A DNA stretch of 64,000 nt from Chthoniobacter sp. (GTDB lineage Bacteria; Verrucomicrobiota; Verrucomicrobiia; Chthoniobacterales; Chthoniobacteraceae), in NCBI GenBank assembly GCA_021414005.1, contig JAIOPH010000004.1:1-64000 (forward strand), read 5' to 3'. Both the position numbers and the translations under genes were made by a program. Position 1 is the stretch's first letter. Each line of letters begins with the position of its first letter. Below, in pieces: positions 53,647 through 62,400 of the stretch. The notes beneath the pieces were generated by a model. The model was not told the DNA's origin, did not search any database, and saw only the letters and a program-made list of their open reading frames with translations.

Positions 53647-55359
53647 TCAGTAACCGACCAGCAGATGCCAGAAGCCGATTTGTTCGCTCACCGTGCCATT
53701 GGTAACGGAGCCACCGGGCAGCCAGCGGGCACGAGCCATGTTGAGAAAGTCTGCCACCTTTTGCGTCTCTCCCATCTGTGCCGCGATGACAGCGATTTCG
53801 ATGTGGGAGAATTTGTCGTCATCAGGGCCTGAAGGCCAAGCCACGCTCTGGGGCCAGTTCGGCATGTGATCGACCACCCACTTCCAGGCCATGTTGTAGC
53901 GGCGCTGGGTTTCTGCCGTGTTGCCTGGATAAGGCATTCCATAAAGCTGGGGATAGAGCTGGCAGAGCAGCGCTGCATAAAAAGGAGATGATTCAGCTCC
54001 TTTTAAGATGCCTCCGGGTGCATCGTCGCTGATCCGCCAGGCATTCCGCTGGCTATCCCAAAAGACGGCATGAATCGTTTCCAACTGCTGGTTCCGCCAG
54101 CCCTTGTAATAAATCACGTCGCTGGAAGCCGCCCCCTCGATCATTTCCAGCGCCGTGGTGAACTCATTCAGGCCAGCCCACACCTGCACATTGTCCATAA
54201 ATAGCCCTACACCATAGCCTGTGATCTGGAGGACATCGACGTTGTTGATCTTTTTCGGGAAGCCTGGGTCGGAGACATTGGAATTTCCGCCTTGATACAC
54301 ACGGATGCTGCGGTTGGCGATGTCCGGCCCTCCGGCGTATTCCCTCACCGTCAAGTTCTTGGCCTGGGTCGTGATGTTTGTGTAGGCGACTGACTTCAGC
54401 ATGGCCCGAATACTGGCTCCGCTGGGGAGCGTTTCGTGATCCAGCCAATCGTCGGTTGGATGCAACCGTTTAAGTTTGCCAGCCAGAAGCAAAATCGCTC
54501 CCGCATAAGCATCGTCCGAGTCTGAGAAAATCCTGCCCCACAGGCTCCACGGCGGATACCCTCCCTCACCCGAATAAAGGTCAACGTCATGAATGCGATA
54601 CTTCAGAGGATTATCGCTGGCGTCCAAGTTGCTCAGGTAGGCTCTGACAAGCGCCTTCCCCTTGGCGGGATTTGTCTCCGCCAGTTGTGCCATGGCCTGC
54701 GCGGCGAAATACCACTGCACGATGTAGTTCACTTTATTCGGGACCAAGACGGGATACTGGGTCACGGCACCCGCATACAGACCAGTCGGCACCACTGAGT
54801 TTGTCAGCATCGCCAGTGGTTCCAGCCCAGAAGCTTGGAGCGTGGACTTCAGCCCCGACCGAGGTGAGCGGATCACCTTCAGTCTCATGAATTGCGTGCC
54901 TCCGAAACCCGCAGGCACTTGGGAGGTTGCCGTGACCGTGTCAGCGACCACTTGGGGCACCTGATTGGCGGTGACTGTCACCAGGTCGGTTGGCACGGCG
55001 TCGGTGATCCACACATTCCCAAAGCCACCTGACCACGTAACAAGATCATCGGATACCTCGACCACGTAGTCCAGGTCCAGAGCCTCGCGACGGCGTTTGA
55101 ATTGGAGTGTCAGAGCGCCCGATGACTTGCCGCCTGCTGGCATCAGTGATTTATCGGCCGTCTTGGGATCGCCATTCATGGCATATTCCAGCAGGTTGTT
55201 GATCCCGTCCTTGTCCGGGTCCGCCAGTTCGCCACTTACCCCGGCGTCTTGTGCCTCGGGGTTCGTGAATACCTGAGACTTCCATTGATCATAGGTGAGT
55301 CCATGGGCACCAGTCGCAACGGCGACAAACAAAGGCAGGAGGATTCGAATGCGATTCAT
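53647..55359 (-). CDS. Secreted protein inserted between two type ISP tails (helical-toroid-like)
   Basis: From ATG 55357-55359 the product is 570 residues, starting with a signal peptide (RILLPLFVAVATGAHGLTY). Next comes 'DPDKDGINNLLEYAMNGDPK', a calcium-binding-type Asp repeat common in Verrucomicrobia secreted proteins, and then a long helical region with 'NKVNYIVQWYFAAQAMAQLA', 'YSGEGGYPPWSLWGRIFSDS' and 'SGPDDDKFSHIEIAVIAAQM', like the (alpha/alpha) toroid of some glycan-degrading enzymes. No catalytic residues could be assigned. The reading frame is open upstream through the type ISP remnant A, so a read-through fusion is formally possible; the signal peptide shows where the independent gene begins. 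Confidence 0.7.
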   Translation of the reverse strand: MNRIRILLPLFVAVATGAHGLTYDQWKSQVFTNPEAQDAGVSGELADPDKDGINNLLEYAMNGDPKTADKSLMPAGGKSSGALTLQFKRRREALDLDYVVEVSDDLVTWSGGFGNVWITDAVPTDLVTVTANQVPQVVADTVTATSQVPAGFGGTQFMRLKVIRSPRSGLKSTLQASGLEPLAMLTNSVVPTGLYAGAVTQYPVLVPNKVNYIVQWYFAAQAMAQLAETNPAKGKALVRAYLSNLDASDNPLKYRIHDVDLYSGEGGYPPWSLWGRIFSDSDDAYAGAILLLAGKLKRLHPTDDWLDHETLPSGASIRAMLKSVAYTNITTQAKNLTVREYAGGPDIANRSIRVYQGGNSNVSDPGFPKKINNVDVLQITGYGVGLFMDNVQVWAGLNEFTTALEMIEGAASSDVIYYKGWRNQQLETIHAVFWDSQRNAWRISDDAPGGILKGAESSPFYAALLCQLYPQLYGMPYPGNTAETQRRYNMAWKWVVDHMPNWPQSVAWPSGPDDDKFSHIEIAVIAAQMGETQKVADFLNMARARWLPGGSVTNGTVSEQIGFWHLLVGY

Positions 55360-55935
55360 AGGGCATTTGGGGAGTTCAAGGCCTGGCAGCGCGTTCACGA
55401 TCTTCATCGTCTCCAAGCTCACGGTGATCACGCGGAGGAAGAGTTCCAGGGGGTATTGGGCGTTGGCCATGGTTTCGGTGGCCCAGAGGTTGGCGTCGTT
55501 GACGATGCCGCTGTCTTTGTCGGTGGTCACGGCCTGGCGTTCCATCACCCATTCGAGGGCGGGTTTGCCGTTCACCACGTATTCGTAGGCGGCCAGCGGG
55601 ATGTCGCGGATGGTGATGCGCTCGTTGTAGATCACCGTGGTTTTGTCGGAGATGGATTTCTGGGTCTCCGGGTCGCGGGTCTTGGCAAATTTCATCTTCG
55701 TCACCCGGTAGTCGGCGTCGGTGAGGGCGGTGCGGGGCACTTTGCCGGTGTCGAGCTTGGCGCCGGGGTGGAGGGGCACGGTTTCGTAGAGCAGGTGCCA
55801 GTGGGCCAGTTCGCGCCCGTCGGTGGAAAAGGCCCGGAAGTCCGCGGCGGTCTTCACCGCGGGGATGCGCGGGAGTTCCTTGCCGAGGTTGTCGGCGTAG
55901 CGGCTGCGGTAATCGGGGGAGAATGCGGGAAAGGA
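55360..55935 (-). pseudogene. Type ISP restriction enzyme C-terminal region, remnant A
   Basis: From about 55935 (just after a TGA at 55936-55938) the frame reads 'SPDYRSRYADNLGKELPRIP', a hallmark of the type ISP target-recognition region, then 'LHPGAKLDTGKVPRTALTDA', 'YNERITIRDIPLAAYEYVVN' and 'ELFLRVITVSLETMKIVNAL' before 'PGLELPKCP'. This is the last ~190 residues of a type ISP enzyme. It has no start and no own stop: the frame continues into the secreted-protein gene. What lay before it (helicase/methylase centre, over 1000 residues in the family) is gone and is replaced by the ATPase/HNH genes. Confidence 0.85.
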
Positions 55936-56002
55936 TCAAGGATCGTCTCTCGCCCCTTTCGTGTGGGTGAGTTCGAGGTTGGGTTTCTGGTGGACACAAG
56001 AG

Positions 56003-56752
56003 TTAGTAGTTCTTGAAGGCCGTGACACAATCGGCCCAGACAGCGGGATGCGCCTGACGAAGGTCGGACATCGGTGGCTCATTGATGCCCGCTCCGCGAA
56101 AGCACCAGCCGAGCAGGCCATACTCGTCGTCGGTTTTCAACCCGCTGATCAGTGCGGCGGCATCGGGTGCCGGTAAGTTCGCTGCATCCATGATGCGGTC
56201 TGAAATACGCTTGTAGGCCTTCTGGTGGCCGGAAGCGAAAGACTCCCGCTTGTCCAAGTGCAGAGTATCAACTGTGGCCTTCCCTTTCGGAGCCGGGATC
56301 TTATGGGCGTCATATCTCGGAGCAAAGTTCCCGGTCTGCGGATCAAAGTCGAGGTGAAGCCACGGGTCGTCGGCAGAAGTGGGGTCGAGCAAAAGAGGCT
56401 TCTTTGCTGCATCCAGCGGAAACTTGGAACCTTTGTAATCCCGCCCGCAAGCCGTGCAGCCCAAGAGCAGATTACTCCAGCGAAACATCTTTTTCGAATA
56501 CGGTGACTTCGGCCAGAAGTGCTCGATATCTGTGCCCTGCGAGTCACCGCAATACATGCAGCGCTCTCTATCGCCCGCCATTTTGAGCAGTGTTTCGAGA
56601 GCTGTGTTCAGAGGCTGGTTACGACGTGCGCGCTTCCACTCCTTCTCAACGTCGAGTGTTTTTGCGGCGTGTTTCGTGTTGGCGTTGGTCTGCTCCGCGC
56701 GCAGCTTGCGGGCCGCTGGCTGAGGAAGTGGTTTCCTTCTGATGCGGCGCAT
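56003..56752 (-). CDS. HNH nuclease of a Septu-like (PtuB-type) defence pair
   Basis: A 249-residue protein. The metal-binding HNH-type motif is clear: Cys65-x2-Cys68 ('RCMYCGDSQGTDIEHFWPKS'), His78 in I-E-H-F-W-P-K, then a second Cys99-x2-Cys102 pair in 'LLLGCTACGRDYKGSKFP'. The combination 'D-I-E-H-F-x-P-K...W-x-N...C-x-x-C...K-G-x-x-F-P' is seen in nucleases paired with AAA ATPases in Septu and in ATPase/HNH retron effectors. Family action: cutting nucleic acid during phage infection, controlled by the ATPase. It starts three bases after the ATPase gene stop, so they form one operon. No reverse transcriptase or retron RNA was seen. Confidence 0.82.
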   Translation of the reverse strand: MRRIRRKPLPQPAARKLRAEQTNANTKHAAKTLDVEKEWKRARRNQPLNTALETLLKMAGDRERCMYCGDSQGTDIEHFWPKSPYSKKMFRWSNLLLGCTACGRDYKGSKFPLDAAKKPLLLDPTSADDPWLHLDFDPQTGNFAPRYDAHKIPAPKGKATVDTLHLDKRESFASGHQKAYKRISDRIMDAANLPAPDAAALISGLKTDDEYGLLGWCFRGAGINEPPMSDLRQAHPAVWADCVTAFKNY

Positions 56753-56755
56753 GGA

Positions 56756-58081
56756 TCAAGGGGCTTCGTCATTGCGGGCAAACAACTCCGCCTGTGCAAA
56801 CTGCTTCTGCTCGTCTGCATTGAGTTTGCCCACGGCACGGCGGATTGCCACTAGGCGGGAATACTTTGCACGCTCCTCAACCGCGACCGGGGAACGAGTG
56901 TTTTGCAAGCCGAACGCAGGCGTTAGGAGAATGGTATCAGGTCGTGAAGCGATAATCTTTTTGTAATCGGCATCACTCAGTGCTTGTGGCTCACGACCAC
57001 TTCCCGGCTCAGGCAGGACGAAGAGCCCGTTTGGATCTGCCGCCTGACAGATGATCGGGCTATGGGTAGTGACCAGAAACTGAATATTTGGGAAATGGCG
57101 TTTCAACCAAAACCCTATTTCGCGCTGCCATTCGGGATGAAGATGTGCGTCGATCTCATCAATCAGGACCACACCTGAGCAGGTGACAAAAAGACGACCG
57201 TCCTTATCCCTGGAAATAAGACTCTTCACCTCTCTCTCCTCATGCGCGCTGCAAAGATGTCGAAAGATGTCCGCCAGCAGAGCCAAGGCAGCTCGATAGC
57301 CATCACTCATGTCCCGCCAAGACAACTCCACTCCGTTTGAATCTGCGAGCCAAAGACCATCGGGATCGACGCGTTTTACGGTCATGCCATTGGGCATCAA
57401 TTCATCTTTGAGCAGCTCCAAGAGAACCTCTAGTTGCTCATGTTCTCTTGATGCAGGTTCTCGTGAAGATTTGTGGTCTAAATCGATAAGCCAACGATCT
57501 GCTGGAGACAACGAAGCAGCTTCTTGAAACATCGTGGCATACGCCGCTGTCGAACGTGCCATCATGATCTCTGTGGCCTCTGACGAAGCCCCAAATACCC
57601 GTCGAAATGGACCGTATCCGCAGGAGAACCATCCCGTGTTGTTCCGGGACCAGATGGTACGTTCGGGTAGCGATTTCTTTTTGTTCCCTTTAGCGATCGT
57701 AGAAAACAGTTCTGTCTGCTTGCCTCCATTGGCCATTGTGAGGTCAACGGAAAAAGGCTTCTTTGGTGGTGGACCACCACCATCCAGACCGGTGTCATCA
57801 CTAGCACTACTGATGTCCAAATGGATCGTAGCAGTCTTGTCTGTGCTGAATGCATTAACCCAGCGGTGCAGACTTGGCTGAAGAGAACGCGTTGTATCAG
57901 GACCAACCAAGGCCATGACAATAGCCTTCAAAAGAGTGCTCTTGCCGGAACCGTTGTCTCCGGTAAAGACGGTCCACCCCGCGTAACTCTTGTCCGGCCG
58001 CTGGGGGTCCCGCCGCTGGAGATCAAAGTCGAGGCTCTTGAAGCCGCGGATGTTGGTGAGTTTGATCCTATGGATATACAT
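56756..58081 (-). CDS. AAA/ABC-type ATPase of a Septu-like (PtuA-type) defence pair
   Basis: From ATG 58079-58081 the product is 441 residues. It starts 'MYIHRIKLTNIRGFKSLDFD', the SMC/RecF/OLD-type opening; Walker A 'TGDNGSGKSTL' (residues 40-50); ABC-type signature 'WRDMSDGYRAALALLADI' (residues 255-272); Walker B 'VVLIDEIDAHLHPEW' (304-318); and the H-loop 'FLVTTHSP' (335-342). This is the AAA_15/AAA_21 layout of PtuA-type defence ATPases. Family role: ATP-dependent sensor/controller of a partner nuclease. Its gene lies in the gap of a disrupted type ISP gene, in the same direction. An ATG 17 codons upstream exists but falls before the conserved M-x-I-x-R start. Confidence 0.82.
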   Translation of the reverse strand: MYIHRIKLTNIRGFKSLDFDLQRRDPQRPDKSYAGWTVFTGDNGSGKSTLLKAIVMALVGPDTTRSLQPSLHRWVNAFSTDKTATIHLDISSASDDTGLDGGGPPPKKPFSVDLTMANGGKQTELFSTIAKGNKKKSLPERTIWSRNNTGWFSCGYGPFRRVFGASSEATEIMMARSTAAYATMFQEAASLSPADRWLIDLDHKSSREPASREHEQLEVLLELLKDELMPNGMTVKRVDPDGLWLADSNGVELSWRDMSDGYRAALALLADIFRHLCSAHEEREVKSLISRDKDGRLFVTCSGVVLIDEIDAHLHPEWQREIGFWLKRHFPNIQFLVTTHSPIICQAADPNGLFVLPEPGSGREPQALSDADYKKIIASRPDTILLTPAFGLQNTRSPVAVEERAKYSRLVAIRRAVGKLNADEQKQFAQAELFARNDEAP

Positions 58082-59123
58082 GGCTTGCAAAGCGTGAACG
58101 GGAATCAGATCGGACTCCAGCGAAGAGTGCATTCGGCTTGGTTTGCGCCCGTCTGTCGGAGATTTTCATCGGCATACCCGAACAGTTCGTCCGGCTACCA
58201 ATCGCTGACATCGTGAGTTTCGAGTGGTTTCTTTGCCTCTGATGAGCGACCTTTTTCTCGTAGGCGAGGCGCTTGGCATCGGTGGTGGCGGGGTAGCGCA
58301 GCTCGTGGGCGAAGGTCTCGACGATGTCATCGTCGGCCTCGCGCTTTTTCCCCACCTCGGCATCGGAGCAGACGGCGAAGCTGTGCAGCGGGAGGGCGCT
58401 CTCCTGCGTCCACTCGGTGAGGGTCTGGGAAAGGAGATTGAGGCTGGGGACGAGGAAGAGGACGAGCTTCCCTTTGCCGGCGGATTCCTCGGCGATCTTC
58501 AGGCTGGTGAAGGTCTTGCCGGTGCCGCAGGCCATGATGAGCTTGCCCCGGTCGGCGGACTTGAAGCCGAGCATGACGTTAGTGCGGGCGCTGGTTTGGT
58601 GCGGGCGCAGCTCTTTCTTGGGCTTCAGCGCGGGCGGGGCGCTGGGCTGATACTTGGCCCAATCGATCTGGCTGAGCTCGAGGTCGTGGAGGTCGATCTT
58701 GTAAACCGGCGGCTGCTGGTGGAGCAGGGCGTCCTCGGCGTGTTCGCTCCAGTCGTTCGTCGTGGTGACAATGATCCGCTGCGTGAAGGGCTTCCGGCCC
58801 GAGGCGGTGAAGAAGTTGTCGATGTCGGCTTTGCGCACGCGGTAGTCGGGTGCGAAGCATTTGCACTGGATGGCGTGGTATTCCTCGGTGCCGCGGGTCT
58901 TGGCGACGAGGTCGATGCCGGTGTCCTTCGCCGAGATGCCGAATTGCGGGGTGCCGATCTCTTTTGCCCAATCAGCGAAGAGCCAGATATCGCTGTAGAG
59001 GTCGGCGTAGCTGGCCTCGAAGCGGAAGTAGGTGCGGATGAGTTCCTCGAAGTAGGTGCCTTTTTCGCGCTCTGTCTGCGAGGTGGAGCGGTATTTCGCG
59101 AGGATGCTTTCGAGTGGGGTCAT
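58068..59123 (-). pseudogene. Type ISP restriction enzyme N-terminal nuclease/helicase part, truncated
   Basis: A 351-residue frame from ATG 59121-59123. Residues 1 to about 290 are a type ISP N-terminus: an Mrr-like nuclease (Asp71 in 'KDTGIDLVAKTRG' and Q-x-K in 'HAIQCKCF', residues 86-88) and the start of the helicase with Walker A 'IMACGTGKTFTSLK' (about 196-209). Homology-like sequence stops near 'KRLAYEKKVAHQ' (about 58250); the remaining ~60 residues are unrelated and overlap the start of the ATPase gene. Helicase motifs, methylase and specificity domains are missing, so it cannot be a working restriction enzyme. The truncated nuclease could in principle still be made. Confidence 0.85.
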
Positions 59124-59491
59124 GGAGGAAAATCAACGGCGGCGACTGAAGCCGGCAGAATTCATAGGCCGTCAGGGAGACAAAGTCGGTTCAGCGGACG
59201 CCACGCGCGGGGACTGTGCGGGGTCTGCACGGCGAATGCAATCACGCAAGACACCGCCCGATGCCTTATGGGCACGACTTGGGCGTTTCGGGGGGGGAAT
59301 TGCCTCAGCCGCGATCACCTTCGCCTCGCAGCACGGGATCAATCATCCCCGTAGCGCGTCCGGCCTTCGCTTCCGGGCACGATCGCGAGTTTGGTGGAGG
59401 ATCAATCGTCTCTTCCGCCAGTGGGAAATGGAAGAGCACGTCCTCCACCTTCAGTCCGTCCCAAGAGACGGAAGCTCTCGAACAGTGCAGG
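59124..59491. other. 368-base gap between the type ISP remnant and the autotransporter gene
   Basis: No coding frame with family-like features was seen. It should contain the promoter of the type ISP gene remnant (minus strand) at its left and the terminator of the autotransporter gene at its right. A hairpin at 59455-59472 is listed separately. No clear -35/-10 pair could be picked out. Confidence 0.5.
59455..59472 (-). terminator. Possible terminator of the autotransporter gene
   Basis: A perfect six-base inverted repeat TCCGTC-ccaaga-GACGGA, located 20 bases past the stop of the autotransporter gene on the minus strand. No U-run is obvious, so the call rests on position and symmetry. Confidence 0.35.
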
Positions 59492-62400
59492 CTAGTGCCC
59501 CTGCCGACGGCGGCGATTCAGCATGCCGAGCGCGCCAACGAGCAACAGGCCGAGCGTGCCGGGCTCAGGCACCACGGCGGAGCCGCTGCCGAAGGCCGGA
59601 GCTTTGCCTACGCCGCCGCCAGTCAGCGAGCCGCTGGCCGTGTCGCTGGTGAAGACGACCGTCGCACCCGCGCCGATGCTCAGCGAGTTGAGTGTCTGGC
59701 TTACGCTGCCAAACCGTAGTTTCGTGCCGGCATTGTTCACGGCCACGGACGCACCGGCACTGAAATTACCGTTTACATTTGTCGTTCCGGCGTTGGCTGT
59801 GAGAGCAGTGTAGTTTTGGTTGCCATCCAGTTTGAGCACGCCAGCTCCCTCTTTGATCAGCGAGCCGTTCTGCACAACCGAGAGAATGGTTACGTCATCG
59901 GTCGCACTCATACTGTGTTCGATGGTGAAGGTCTGGACGGCACCATTCAGATCAATCGCGGTGGTGGAAATGGTGGCTCCCTGAGGATCGTTCGCCGCCG
60001 CGTAAGTAAGGGCGAATGTCGTTCCCGCCAAGGTAAGCACGCTGGTGGCTCCCGTGCCACTCACCTGGATCGTACTCGCAGAGTCTCCGCCGCCGAGCGT
60101 CAGACCGGACGTCAAAGCCGTGCCGACAGTTTGTGCGAAGCCATTCAGGTCCAGTGTGGCGATCACCCCCGCATCAGCGATGACTGCGACCGCATTACCC
60201 GACAGGATGGCATTGTTTACGCCCAATTTCAGCGAGCCGCGACTGACCGTCGTCAGGCCCGAGTAGGTATTCAGACCGCTCAAGGTCAGGGTCCCGGAAC
60301 CGACTTTGACGACGGAGCCCGAACCGGTGCTGCTAATCACGCCGGTGAACGGCGCTGGGGTGGTGTTCTTGTTACCAATGGTCAGAACCGCTCCACCCAG
60401 CGCCACCCCGCCGCTGCCCGTCAGCGAGCCGATCGAGTTGGCCAAGCCAGCGAGATCCAAGGTCGAGTCCACGGTGTAGGCTGAGTTGGGCGAGAAGGCC
60501 GTGGTCGAACCGGCCTGGAGGATGCCCACGGTGACCGTGGTCGCACCAGAATAAGTGTTGTTGCCCGTAAGGGTGTAGGTAGCAGCCGGGATTGAGGGAT
60601 AGCTATTAAAGCCAGCGGTATTCTTTAACTCCAGTCCCAGGCTTCCGGTCCCGTTGACAAGGTTACCGCTGAACGTCTTGTTGACGCTGGGGTAGACCGA
60701 TAGCGTGGCCGCTGCCACGGCGTTATTGGTGATCGTACCGGTGCCCTCGATCAGCGGGTTTAGGTTGTTGAAGTTGCCGTTAAGGTCGAAGGTTCCGCCG
60801 GACATAACGAATACTGATCCGCCGTTCGGTTTGACCTGCCGGCCTTGAAAATTACCTAGCTTGAGAGTTGCGCCGGGTTTCACGTCATTGACGTTCGTGA
60901 CCACCCATGTAAATGCGGGGTCCGTCACGCTTGAAGCCAACACCATGGTACCATCGTTGACCGCAAGATCAATCTCCCCGGCGTTGTCGGTGAAATACAC
61001 GTTGCCGGCCAAGGTGAGCGTGCCGGCCCCCGTTTTGACAAAATTGGCGTTGCCGAATGCGGACACGCCACCCGGATTGGTGATGGTAACGCCGCCCGTG
61101 CTCTGGGTGATATCAAAGGTCACGGTTCCGCCGCTGATCCTCAACCGATTGGTCGAAGCAACCACCGTGTCGGTGTATTCCAAGGTTCCACCGTTAAACG
61201 TGATGGCGTTCCCTACGACGTTCGCGCCCAAGGCACCGAGGGTGTTGATGCTCAAGACACCCTGATTCAGGGTCGTGCCACCGGAGTAGGTGTTGGCACC
61301 GGTGAGGGTCAGCTTGGCCGCGCCACCCTTGACCAGCGCGCCGCTGCCGGCGATCACGCCGTCGAAGGTGCCACCCGAGGTCTGGTTCACCGTGAGAACC
61401 TTGTTTGCAGCGACGTTGATGGTCGCCGTGTTGGTGCCGCTGGAAGGTGTGGCCAACGCGCCGTTCAACGAACCGGTGGTCACCGAGCCGTTCAAGTTCA
61501 GCACGACGTCCGTGCCCGCGCCGAGGTTCGGGTTGTTGACCGCCAGCGAACCGGTAATCGCCCCCAAGGTCGCGCCGTTGGTCATGGTGAGAGTGCCGGC
61601 ATTGACGACCGTGCCTCCGCTGTAGTTGTTCACCCCACCCACCACCAGGGTGCCCGTGCCGGCCTTGGTCACGGACGTGGCGGTGCCGTCGGAAATGATA
61701 CCGCCGAACGCCAGCGTGCCGGCGCTCACCGTAACCGTCCGGGTGCCCGCCGTGGAGCCGAGAGACACCGCGCCGGTGCCGAGATCCAGATCGTTCGTAC
61801 CTGCAAATAGGACGTCGCTGTTCCAAGTCTGGGCATTGTTGTTGGTCAGCATCAGGCTCGCCACACCGCTGTCGAGCGTCCCGCCATTGATGATCAGCGT
61901 GCCGGTGCCTGCACCGAGGGCGGTCGCGTTGCCCAGCGTCAACGTGCCGGTGTTCAAGGTGGTGTTACCGCCATAGCTATTGGCACCGGTTAGCTCCAAG
62001 GTGCCGGAGCCGTCTTTGACGACGGAGCCACTGCCGCTGATAACCACGCCGACCGTGATGGTGTCGGAGCGATTGTAATCCAAAATCCCGCCATTGGTAA
62101 TCGCGCCCGAACCGAGTGAGCCGGCGGTGCCGCCGATGCCGACCTGAACCGTGCCACCGGTGATCGTCGTGCCTCCGTTGTAGCTGTTGTCGTTGCTCAC
62201 CGTCAGCAGGGCGGCATGGGTCTTGGTCAGGGCAGCGCTGCCCGTGATCCCGAAGCCGCCCTGGAGAGTGTAGGCCTTCGTGTCGTTGTCGAAGGTTGCC
62301 GATGCCGGGGCCACGTCGGCGGCACTGATGGTGACCGTGATGGACGCACCAGTAGCCGCGTCGTTGAAGACCGCTGCGTCACTGGCGATGAAGTTCGTCT

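Noticed and set aside
56003..58081. A retron with ATPase/HNH effectors
   Set aside because: No reverse transcriptase gene and no room for a retron RNA next to the pair; a Septu-like two-gene system fits better.
58105..58195. Minus-strand codons reading 'DELFGYADENLRQTGANQAE' between the type ISP break and the ATPase gene
   Set aside because: Looks protein-like but has a stop directly upstream, no start codon, and only 28 codons; may be a leftover of another gene but cannot be assigned.
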